Below, one piece after another: positions 57,848 through 64,000 of a stretch of 64,000 nucleotides of DNA. Positions within the stretch are counted from its first letter, which is position 1, and each line of letters begins with the position of its first letter. The stretch is taken from assembly GCF_031157355.1 (NCBI RefSeq), contig NZ_JAVIFT010000004.1, positions 1-64,000 of the forward strand, in the 5' to 3' direction. The translations under genes were made by a program, and so were the position numbers. The stretch is from Hyphomicrobium sp. LHD-15. GTDB taxonomy: Bacteria; Pseudomonadota; Alphaproteobacteria; Rhizobiales; Hyphomicrobiaceae. Below the pieces are notes generated by a model. That model was not told where the DNA came from. It ran no database searches and saw only the letters and a program-made list of their open reading frames with translations.

Positions 57848-57876
57848 ACCTCGGCCTCAGTTGTTGGGGCCGAGGT
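57848..57876. terminator. Hairpin between convergent genes
   Basis: ACCTCGGCC and GGCCGAGGT form a 9-bp stem, eight bases past the redoxin stop and upstream of the end of the facing gene. T-runs are poor on both sides, so termination is probable but not strong. Confidence 0.5.
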
Positions 57877-57893
57877 GCCGGATGGCCTCCTCA

Positions 57894-58373
57894 TCAAGTC
57901 TTTTTGCAAATTGTCAGAACGACAAATGGCGGCGTGATTTCAAACGGCGCCGCCGCTTGATCGCCATCCCCGACAATCTGTCCCGTGAACTTCGCGTTGG
58001 CGTCTCTCCCGGGCACAGTTAGCGTCGGGTGCCCGCGGAAATCACCCGCCGCCTGCATTGTCTCCAAATTGATCGTGTTGTGCTTGTGAGGAGGGATGTT
58101 CTTGTCACTGAGAACGACTTCCTCGTGACCGCCCTGAGTTCCCAACACGCGGGCACTTAGGCCGTTTTCCCCCTTCTTCCCGTCGGTGGATGGAATCGAA
58201 GGATTGGCTCCGAGTACCACCCGCCCGCGGGCATTCTTGAATTCGGCCCATCCGGACGGACACGCTTTCAAATCGAAAGCCATGACCGCTCCGGCTGGTA
58301 TCTGCTGAGCGACGGCGGGAATCGTGAACGCACACAAGACAGCGCCGGACGCGAGTATCGCAGAGAAATTCAT
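57894..58373 (-). CDS. Secreted tail-collar-like domain protein
   Basis: 159 residues with a signal peptide (1-22, ending AVAQ). The mature part begins IPAGAVMAFDLKACPSGWAEF and continues NARGRVVLGANP, the pattern of phage tail-collar/microcystin-dependent-protein domains, later with PPHKHNTINLETM. No phage genes are nearby, so this is a stand-alone secreted use of the fold. Function unknown. Confidence 0.78.
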   Translation of the reverse strand: MNFSAILASGAVLCAFTIPAVAQQIPAGAVMAFDLKACPSGWAEFKNARGRVVLGANPSIPSTDGKKGENGLSARVLGTQGGHEEVVLSDKNIPPHKHNTINLETMQAAGDFRGHPTLTVPGRDANAKFTGQIVGDGDQAAAPFEITPPFVVLTICKKT

Positions 58374-58506
58374 TGTCGAAGTTCCTTCTGAGAAAACTAC
58401 TCAACTCACACTCGCGACCATAACTTTCGGCATATAGTCAGTCATCTGCTTATTTGCTCAGTTTTGCCTGAACTGTGGACACTTCCACTTGCAAGCAATG
58501 CTCCTG

Positions 58507-59160
58507 TCAGCGCCTCTCCTTGAACGACGTGCCTTCGAAGGTGCGGATGGGGCGACCACGTTCGAGTGCATCGTGCTGCGCCCAGCGGTCATGTTCCGCG
58601 TCGGCCTTCGCCGCGTCGACGCCCTCCGCCAGCAACGCTGCAAGCCTTGCCAACGCGAGCTTCTTGTTCATCGCCTGAGAGCGCTCCTCGCGCGCCGTGG
58701 CTACGAGGCCGGTCGGACGATGGGTTGCCCGCACCGCGCTTTCGGTCTTGTTGACGTGCTGACCGCCAGGGCCTGACGCACGCATCGCTTCGAACGCAAT
58801 GTCCTGAAGCCGAAGCGTGGTTGCTCCCGCTTCCGGCGGCGACAACACCTCGACGCCGACGAACCAGTTCTTGCGTTTGTGGCCTGGACGTACAGGCGAC
58901 GCACAGATCCACAGCACGCTGCCGCGGCTTTTCCCGGCGAACAACCGCGCGCCCGCGCCTTCGACCGAAAGCAACGCCGAGAGGGCCGCTCCCCGCTCGC
59001 GACTTTCGACGACCTCCAGTACATCGCACACGAGTCCGGCTTTGCGTGCCTCCTTGGCCAGCACGTCCGCCAGCTTCGCGACCGCGATCTGGCATTCGAC
59101 CGGACCGCGCCCCGACGTGATCTGAAGCCAGACCTTTTCGCCTTGCCTCTGCTCATTCAT
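58507..59160 (-). CDS. prfH: Peptide chain release factor-like protein PrfH
   Basis: 217 residues. The GGQ peptidyl-hydrolysis loop is in RASGPGGQHVNKTESAVRA at about residue 130. It lacks the stop-codon-reading domain 2 of RF1/RF2, as PrfH does. The start overlaps the 3' end of rtcB by eight bases. Published work on PrfH-RtcB2 pairs shows that PrfH rescues ribosomes whose 16S decoding site was cut so that RtcB can religate it; that role here follows from the pairing. Confidence 0.9.
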   Translation of the reverse strand: MNEQRQGEKVWLQITSGRGPVECQIAVAKLADVLAKEARKAGLVCDVLEVVESRERGAALSALLSVEGAGARLFAGKSRGSVLWICASPVRPGHKRKNWFVGVEVLSPPEAGATTLRLQDIAFEAMRASGPGGQHVNKTESAVRATHRPTGLVATAREERSQAMNKKLALARLAALLAEGVDAAKADAEHDRWAQHDALERGRPIRTFEGTSFKERR

Positions 59161-60364
59161 CGCGCGCCCTCCGCACCTTGTAGGTGAGAACCGGACGGTA
59201 GACCGCGATGGTGGAGATCAGCCCGGCGGCTTCAAGATCGGCGATGACCTGCGCGATATCCTTGTAGGCCTGCGGAGCCTCGTCGTAGAGCAGCTCGCGA
59301 TCCTCGCAGATCACGCGGCCGCCAAGCTCGGTGCGAGCCAAATCCTCGACGCGGTACTTGTGCGAGAGACGCGACTTCGCGTAGCCGCGCTGCCAGCGGC
59401 GGCCTGCGCCGTGGGCGAGCGACCAGGCGGCGTGCTCGCCATTCTCCGCGAGCGCCCGAACGAGATAGCTCGGCGTGCCGCGAGACCCCGGTATCATGAG
59501 CGCGCCCTGATCGAGCGCTTCACGCGTCGAGGCCGCGCCCTTGCGGTGGAACCAGGCGGGAGCGCCGTCCCATGTTTCACGTGTCACCATGTTGTGGGCG
59601 ACATCCGAGATGCAGCGCGTCTCGGCGCCAAGCTCGCCCGCAAACCGATGCACGATGAGCGCACGGTTGGCGCGGGCGAAACGCATGGCGTGGTCGTGGC
59701 GCACGAGATAGTGCTCGGCTGCTTCGCTTCCCTCTTCGAGCGGGTTGGCGCCGTGACGCTCCAACAGCTCGCGGAAGATGTCCTGCCCCAAGCCGCGGCT
59801 GCCGGAGTGGATCAGCGCTGCGGCGTTGGCCTTGTCGAGGCCGAGCGCGGCGAAGGCCTGCTCGTCGCGCACCTCGTCCACCACCTGCAGCTCGGCGAAG
59901 TGATTGCCGCCGCCGATGGTGCCGAGGCCAGGATCGGACAGAGACCGTGCGAGGCCGAAACGCTCCCGCCACGGCGCGAGGTCGCCGTCCCACGGCTGCT
60001 CGAGCCCTGCGATCCGCTTCTCCAAGCGGTCGAGCTTCAGCTTGCGGGCGGGAAGATCTGTCGCCCAGAAGCTCATGCCGCAGCCGATGTCGTTGCCGGC
60101 GAGTGCCGGATAGAACACGCCGCGCGAGACGAACGCGGCGCCGACGGCGATGCCCTTTCCGGGATGCAGATCCGGAAAGCCAGCCGCCAGCACCATGCCG
60201 GGAAGGTTCGCGGTGTGGTTCAGTTGTGCGAGGGCCGCGCCCTCGATCCAGGATTTATCAGTGGTGAAAAGGCGGACTTTGTTTGATGCCGCCGTTGCGG
60301 TGTTTGATGTCGCCGGCGCGGTCGCTGCGTTATCGAGCGCGGCGTCCTTGGATGAATTGCCCAT
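59153..60364 (-). CDS. rtcB: RNA ligase RtcB, PrfH-associated type
   Basis: 403 residues. The GTP/Mn-dependent 3'-phosphate RNA ligase fold shows FPDLHPGKGIAVGAAF, the metal site AGNDIGCGM, GGGNHFAEL, HSGSRGLG and the guanylylated His in SLAHGAGRR. The first about 28 residues are a Ala/Thr/Asn-rich extension absent from canonical RtcB. It lacks the insert of the tRNA-splicing form. Coupled to prfH by an eight-base overlap. An ORF with a good ribosome-binding site overlaps its start. Confidence 0.93.
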   Translation of the reverse strand: MGNSSKDAALDNAATAPATSNTATAASNKVRLFTTDKSWIEGAALAQLNHTANLPGMVLAAGFPDLHPGKGIAVGAAFVSRGVFYPALAGNDIGCGMSFWATDLPARKLKLDRLEKRIAGLEQPWDGDLAPWRERFGLARSLSDPGLGTIGGGNHFAELQVVDEVRDEQAFAALGLDKANAAALIHSGSRGLGQDIFRELLERHGANPLEEGSEAAEHYLVRHDHAMRFARANRALIVHRFAGELGAETRCISDVAHNMVTRETWDGAPAWFHRKGAASTREALDQGALMIPGSRGTPSYLVRALAENGEHAAWSLAHGAGRRWQRGYAKSRLSHKYRVEDLARTELGGRVICEDRELLYDEAPQAYKDIAQVIADLEAAGLISTIAVYRPVLTYKVRRARDE

Positions 60365-60455
60365 TGGGATTGCTCAGGAGAACAGGGGTGTCCATGCCCG
60401 CGATGAAGCCACCGCGGACGGCTGATGTCAGCGTCTCGTTGGTGGCTGGGCGCAT
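60330..60455 (-). CDS. Possible 41-residue leader ORF overlapping the rtcB start
   Basis: ATG at 60455 with AAGGAG six bases upstream, stop TAA at 60330-60332. The peptide is MRPATNETLTSAVRGGFIAG followed by MDTPVLLSNPNGQFIQGRRAR. It overlaps the rtcB ATG (60364) by 35 bases in another frame. rtcB itself has no clear ribosome-binding site, so translation of rtcB may depend on this frame. No known family; the peptide may be non-functional. Confidence 0.35.
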   Translation of the reverse strand: MRPATNETLTSAVRGGFIAGMDTPVLLSNPNGQFIQGRRAR

Positions 60456-60678
60456 GAACTTCTCCTTCGGCAATTCGAAAACTATGGCACATCTCTTCGG
60501 ATGTGGACGGCGCTGATAAACGCAAATTGCGCCGAAAACAAGCCTTATGGATGGGGCACAACATTTCCTTCCGGCCCCTTGTCGGATGACGCTTGCGTCG
60601 AACGTCTTGATGGCAGACGGCGCGCATAAGCTATGGCACCGCCGCTCGCTCCAATCGAACGATGAAAGGAAAGACCTC
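60365..60678. other. Divergent region between the RNA-repair operon and the SRPBCC gene
   Basis: Apart from the possible leader ORF to 60455, no gene is supported. It should carry the promoter of rtcB-prfH and that of the SRPBCC gene. No convincing sigma-54 -24/-12 site and no rtcR gene are seen. Confidence 0.4.
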
Positions 60679-61137
60679 ATGTCGAACAAGCCGGAAACCA
60701 ACACCGTTCGCCTGCACCGCGTGTTTGCGGCCAAGCCCGAGAAGGTCTATCGCGCCTTCCTCGATGCCGATGCGTTCGCCAAATGGCTGCCACCGCATGG
60801 CTTCACGTGCCACGTCGACCATCTGGAGCCGAAGGTCGGCGGCACCTTCAAAATGTCTTTCAAAAACTTCACGACCGAGAAGAGCCATTCGTTCGGCGGC
60901 GAATATCTCGAACTCGTTCCACATGAGCTCATTCGCTATACGGACCGCTTCGACGATCCGAACTTGCCGGGCCTCATGTCGGTGACGATCAAGCTGAAAG
61001 CGGTGTCGTGCGGCACCGAGATCGACATCGAGCAATCCGGCGTGCCGGCTGTGATCCCGCCGGAAGCCTGCTATCTCGGCTGGCAACAATCGCTGATGCA
61101 GCTCGCGTTGCTGGTCGAGCCCGACATCCCGGAATAG
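60679..61137 (+). CDS. SRPBCC family protein (AHSA1-like)
   Basis: 152 residues from the ATG at 60679 (AAAGGA eight bases upstream). START/Bet v1-like fold: the N-terminal VRLHRVFAAKPEKVYRAFLDAD, then FAKWLPPHGF and the C-terminal GWQQSLMQLALLVEP helix are typical of AHSA1/CalC proteins that bind hydrophobic ligands. Cytoplasmic. Ligand unknown. Divergent from the rtcB operon. Confidence 0.88.
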   Translation: MSNKPETNTVRLHRVFAAKPEKVYRAFLDADAFAKWLPPHGFTCHVDHLEPKVGGTFKMSFKNFTTEKSHSFGGEYLELVPHELIRYTDRFDDPNLPGLMSVTIKLKAVSCGTEIDIEQSGVPAVIPPEACYLGWQQSLMQLALLVEPDIPE

Positions 61138-61261
61138 CCCGAATTCCCAAAAACCGGGCTGCGCAGCTGCTCAAGTTGTGCATCCCGCTGTGCTTCGCCT
61201 TCAGGACGCCACCCGAATCGGCGGAAAGTCCCGTCAACAGTTTTCGGGACAGGAGCCGGCA

Positions 61262-62236
61262 ATGACCGAGCGCGCGACAGGGCGGAACAAGGAGCGGGAC
61301 GACGAGGCACCCGCACGCGAGAGCGCTTCGTCCGGCGGCTCGTCGCCCAGCAAATCGAAGAAGAAGGCCGCCGCGCCGCGCGAGACCTTCGACAAGAAGA
61401 CCATCGCGCTCGTCTACGATTTCGACGGCACGCTCTCGCCGCGTCCGATGCAGGAGTATTCGTTCCTGCCGCAACTCGGCATCGACCCCAAGGAGTTCTG
61501 GGCCGAATGCGGGCGCATCGCGCGCGAGCAGGGCGCCGATCCGCTGATCACCTACATGCACCTGATGTACAAGAAGGCGAAGGAGCGCGGTATCCGCATC
61601 GACCGCGCCGATCTCGTCAAGCAGGGCCGCGACGTGGAGCTGTTTCCGGGCGTCGAGGAGTGGTTCGACGCGATCGCGGACTACATCAAGATCCGCGCCG
61701 AGAGCCACGGCGTGCAGCTTCGCCACTACCTCGTGTCGTCGGGCCTCACCGAGATCATCGAGGGAACGAAGATCCGTAAGCACTTCCACAACGTGTTCGC
61801 ATCCGAATACTGGTTCGATCCGTACGAGCTGCCGTATCCGAAGCGCGTGATCACCGACACCGGCAAGACGCAGTATCTGTTCCGCATCAACAAGGGGATC
61901 GAGGACCTTGGCGAGAGCATCAACGCGCACATGCCCGAGAGCGAGCGGCCAATCCCGTTCTCGAACATGATCTACTTCGGTGATGGCGAAACCGACGTGC
62001 CGTCGATGGCGCTGACGCGCAAGAGCGGCGGGCACGCGATCGCGGTGCATCCGGAGGAGAAGGGACGCGGCTTCGACACCTGCGTGGAGCTGTTCCGCGC
62101 GGGGCGCGTCGACTTCTACGCAGCAGCCGACTATCGGCGCGGCTCAGATCTCTTCAAACGGACGTGCCTGCTTTTGGATCGCATCCTCGCGGACATCCGC
62201 GTGCAGGAAGAGATTTGGGAAGTGGGGCGCTTTTAA
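61262..62236 (+). CDS. HAD-superfamily hydrolase
   Basis: 324 residues from the ATG at 61262 (AGGAG seven bases upstream). A charged N-terminal extension (about 45 residues) precedes the phosphatase core: motif I VYDFDGTLSP, motif II LVSSG and motif IV YFGDGETDVPSM. The nucleophile is the first Asp of DFDGTL. The cap resembles phosphoserine-phosphatase-like HAD proteins. Substrate unknown. It lies 124 bp after the SRPBCC gene. Confidence 0.88.
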   Translation: MTERATGRNKERDDEAPARESASSGGSSPSKSKKKAAAPRETFDKKTIALVYDFDGTLSPRPMQEYSFLPQLGIDPKEFWAECGRIAREQGADPLITYMHLMYKKAKERGIRIDRADLVKQGRDVELFPGVEEWFDAIADYIKIRAESHGVQLRHYLVSSGLTEIIEGTKIRKHFHNVFASEYWFDPYELPYPKRVITDTGKTQYLFRINKGIEDLGESINAHMPESERPIPFSNMIYFGDGETDVPSMALTRKSGGHAIAVHPEEKGRGFDTCVELFRAGRVDFYAAADYRRGSDLFKRTCLLLDRILADIRVQEEIWEVGRF

Positions 62237-62305
62237 GCTTGCTGATTGGCACGTGATATCAGCTAATTGTATAGTCGCCTCATTTGGTAGACGTGGGCAT
62301 CTGAA

Positions 62306-63676
62306 ATGCGCAGGAGATGGACTGGAAAGGATATTACAGAGTTCAGGAAGTCTTCGCTCTTCTCTAAATCCGCACTGGGTCGGCTTATCAATCGCCATGC
62401 AAGAACTATTCGCGAATGGGAGCGAACCCCACTCAAGCCGCTCACCGATACTGTTTCGCGAGCGATGGATCTCCTTAAGCAACAGGAAACAGAGCGTGTT
62501 GAGGAGTTCAGGCAGAGTTTCGGCGAGTTTTTCGACCAACGAATAGAGGCATCGGAATCTGGCTCAATTTCTGGGCAAGATATTTACAACCAGTACAAAC
62601 TGTGGCTCGGCCAAGATCGCGACCCATTCGAATTCGCGCGATACTATCGCCTAGCCTTTGGTGGCTTCAGGTTTGGCTCTAAATTTCAAGGTATCGCGTG
62701 GAAGCCAATCCGCGCAGCAACCCCTGAGATACCCGACCAAGTCGTCGGTGTACGCTTTGAACAGGAAGTCGACGGGCGGCTATCTTTGGCCCGTGGTGCT
62801 CCCCTTACAGAACAGGAGCGAGGTAGACTTTCCGGACTCCATGAAATGATGCGCGAAGCCGCGGAGGATCTTTTTGAGAGTGTAAGATCCTCCAACGGGT
62901 ACACAACACTGCGGCGCCCAACAGAGCGCTATTTGAAGGTCCTGCAGCACCCGACATCGGAGCTGAGGGACGGAGACATCGAGGTGCTGTACGCATGCGG
63001 CCTTTCACTGCAAGCTGCGAGAGAAACACTCGCGCGAGAAATTGATCGAGGCGATGCACCTTCAGAGGATATTCGCATTGCATCACCTCTCCAACAGCTC
63101 TTAGGCCTACACGGACCGTTCTTGCAATCCACCAAGCGTGGGATTGAACTCTACGATCAAACCGATAGAGATCGACGAACCCATGCAGATGAGATGGAGC
63201 TGAAAAATAAGCAATCCGCCCTGAACAAGCTTTTGGCGGAAGCGCCAAGTCTTATTTCTCCCGTTGCACAGCAGACCATAGAAGCAGTGACTTCGACAAT
63301 GGCCATTGGCTCTCAGGAGCATCGGTCAAACGTCACTGGCCGAAATGCTATTCGCAATCTTTGGAGCGCTGTTGCCCGCTTGGCCGCTTCACCGCGTATG
63401 CATGTAAATGCTGCTGGAACGGCGGCAGGTGCAGTGGCAGGGAAAATGCTGTTGGCATCAAACACAGGTATCGCGGTGGTGGCCGGAGGCGCTGCGACTG
63501 TGGACGCCATCGTTGGAACGGGCGGTCAGGCGGTCGCTGCTGCACAAGCCTTTGTGCTGCAGAATGGAATTCTCATAAAGGCTCTGGCGGATGCTGGCGG
63601 ACCCAGCTTTGGCTGGATCAAACCGTTTGTGGATTGGTTGAAGCATCACGCTCAACGCTTCGGCCATGAGCAGTAG
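62306..63676 (+). CDS. Orphan protein with helix-turn-helix-like N-terminus and glycine-rich hydrophobic C-terminus
   Basis: 456 residues, no family recognised. Residues about 15-55 (LFSKSALGRLINRHARTIRE and following) look like a small DNA- or protein-binding helical domain. The middle is mostly helical and charged. Residues about 365-430 form alternating Ala/Gly/Val stretches (GTAAGAVAGKMLL, VVAGGAATVDAIVG) that could insert into a membrane. The DNA is less GC-rich and uses rarer codons than its neighbours, which suggests transfer. A defence, toxin or signalling role is possible but unproven. No clear ribosome-binding site. Confidence 0.6.
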   Translation: MRRRWTGKDITEFRKSSLFSKSALGRLINRHARTIREWERTPLKPLTDTVSRAMDLLKQQETERVEEFRQSFGEFFDQRIEASESGSISGQDIYNQYKLWLGQDRDPFEFARYYRLAFGGFRFGSKFQGIAWKPIRAATPEIPDQVVGVRFEQEVDGRLSLARGAPLTEQERGRLSGLHEMMREAAEDLFESVRSSNGYTTLRRPTERYLKVLQHPTSELRDGDIEVLYACGLSLQAARETLAREIDRGDAPSEDIRIASPLQQLLGLHGPFLQSTKRGIELYDQTDRDRRTHADEMELKNKQSALNKLLAEAPSLISPVAQQTIEAVTSTMAIGSQEHRSNVTGRNAIRNLWSAVARLAASPRMHVNAAGTAAGAVAGKMLLASNTGIAVVAGGAATVDAIVGTGGQAVAAAQAFVLQNGILIKALADAGGPSFGWIKPFVDWLKHHAQRFGHEQ

Positions 63677-63740
63677 ATCGGTAAGCCCAAACGCTTCAGA
63701 ATGGGTGCGCTAACGACATGGCGAGTGCGTGGACGGCCGC

Positions 63741-63769
63741 TGTCATCGCGGAGCGATGCTCCGCATCAG
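63741..63769 (-). repeat. Inverted copy of the palindromic repeat
   Basis: GCGGAGC and GCTCCGC (63748-63754/63758-63764) form a 7-bp stem; read on the minus strand the element ends GCGATGACA, matching the ATGACA end of the family. Confidence 0.5.
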
Positions 63770-63790
63770 CAAACGGCCACTCGTTGAGGC

Positions 63791-63821
63791 CTGGATCCTA
63801 GGCACAAGGCCTAGGATGACA
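63791..63821 (+). repeat. Short palindromic intergenic repeat
   Basis: CTGGATCCTAGGC, loop, GCCTAGGATGACA. The arms differ from the copy 64 bases downstream, yet both pair perfectly, so pairing and not sequence is conserved. Confidence 0.8.
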
Positions 63822-63854
63822 GTGAGAGGCCGGGGCGACTTCTCTTAGACGTGA

Positions 63855-63882
63855 CTGGATCCCGGCCTACGCCGGGATGACA
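63855..63882 (+). repeat. Short palindromic intergenic repeat
   Basis: CTGGATCCCGGC, loop, GCCGGGATGACA. It leads directly into the tandem repeat at 63879. Confidence 0.8.
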
Positions 63883-64000
63883 ATGTGGGAATGATCGTGC
63901 ATCCAACTCGCGTGGGGGATCGCTGCGTCCACGCCGGAATGACGATGTGGGGACGATCACGCACCCAACTCGCGTACGGGATCGCTGCGTCCGAGCGCCC
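63879..64000 (+). repeat. 62-base tandem repeat, two units, cut by the window edge
   Basis: 63879-63940 and 63941-64000 are near-identical at a 62-base period; both contain CCAACTCGCGT and GGGATCGCTGCGTCC. More units may follow beyond the edge. Confidence 0.85.

Larger units (their letters stand above)
63677..64000. other. Repeat-rich intergenic region at the right edge
   Basis: No gene is seen. It carries an inverted palindrome at 63741-63769, two copies of the palindromic repeat at 63791-63821 and 63855-63882, and a 62-base tandem repeat from 63879 to the edge. Confidence 0.6.

Noticed and set aside
57894-58373. Prophage remnant from the tail-collar-like protein
   Set aside because: It has a secretion signal and no other phage gene, att site or integrase nearby.
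60485-60540. Sigma-54 site for the rtcB operon
   Set aside because: The candidate TCGGCGCAATTTGC has wrong GG-GC spacing, and no RtcR regulator gene is nearby.
63741-64000. CRISPR array at the repeat-rich edge
   Set aside because: Repeats are palindromes with variable arms and a 62-base tandem unit; there are no regular 30-40 base spacers and no cas genes.

Overview
The window reads as a chromosomal stretch of a GC-rich alphaproteobacterium of the order Hyphomicrobiales (Rhizobiales). The evidence is the ChvG/ChvI - HprK - EIIA - HPr block, a DivL-type kinase with Tyr in its H-box, the TsaE-AmgK fusion next to MurU, AddAB, an ALAS-type HemA and a TIGR02300 protein. A quinoprotein alcohol dehydrogenase and many c-type cytochromes would fit a methylotroph of the Hyphomicrobium kind; that genus-level idea is inference.

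Layout. 1-4.1 kb: the 5' end of thiC, lipA, and a DUF3300/DUF2950 pair of secreted proteins. 4.1-19.8 kb: a redox island. It holds a PQQ dehydrogenase carrying the Asp-x-Asp lanthanide signature with its cytochrome c. Next is a leftward operon of [2Fe-2S]/FAD reductase, tetraheme c554-like protein, five-helix His-rich membrane protein and membrane-anchored decaheme cytochrome. A rightward operon diverges from it: pentaheme cytochrome, outer-membrane beta-barrel, Tyr-rich secreted protein, CcmI-like TPR protein and 5-aminolevulinate synthase. Together these encode about 20 c-type haem sites plus supply functions, and this is the best candidate for an undescribed system. 19.8-33 kb: tRNA-Ala(GGC), TIGR02300, aroA-cmk-rpsA, sppA, ihfB, a LapA-like protein, trpF-trpB-trpA-accD-folC, and trxA on the opposite strand. 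33-45 kb: leftward divL - tsaE/amgK - murU - addB - addA. 45-54 kb: ahcY, the PTS phosphorelay (HPr, EIIA, HprK), chvG-chvI, a HugZ-like flavoprotein and a GTP-type PEP carboxykinase. 54-64 kb is more accessory: a flavoprotein, a pentapeptide-repeat protein, a redoxin with a His/Cys-rich tail, a tail-collar-like secreted protein, a prfH-rtcB RNA-repair pair, an SRPBCC protein, a HAD hydrolase, an orphan 456-residue protein in less GC-rich DNA, and a repeat-rich terminus.

How the genes may work together. In the redox island, electrons could pass between a cytoplasmic NAD(P)H/FAD/[2Fe-2S] module, a haem-b-like membrane protein, periplasmic multihaem proteins and an outer-membrane barrel, with CcmI and HemA supplying cytochrome assembly and haem. 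Direction and substrate cannot be read from sequence. The rest is mostly housekeeping: aromatic amino acid synthesis, malonyl-CoA, folate, ribosome, recombination repair, peptidoglycan recycling, cell polarity and envelope/carbon signalling. Several intergenic gaps carry copies of a short palindromic repeat of the form CTGGATCC-hairpin-GGATGACA.
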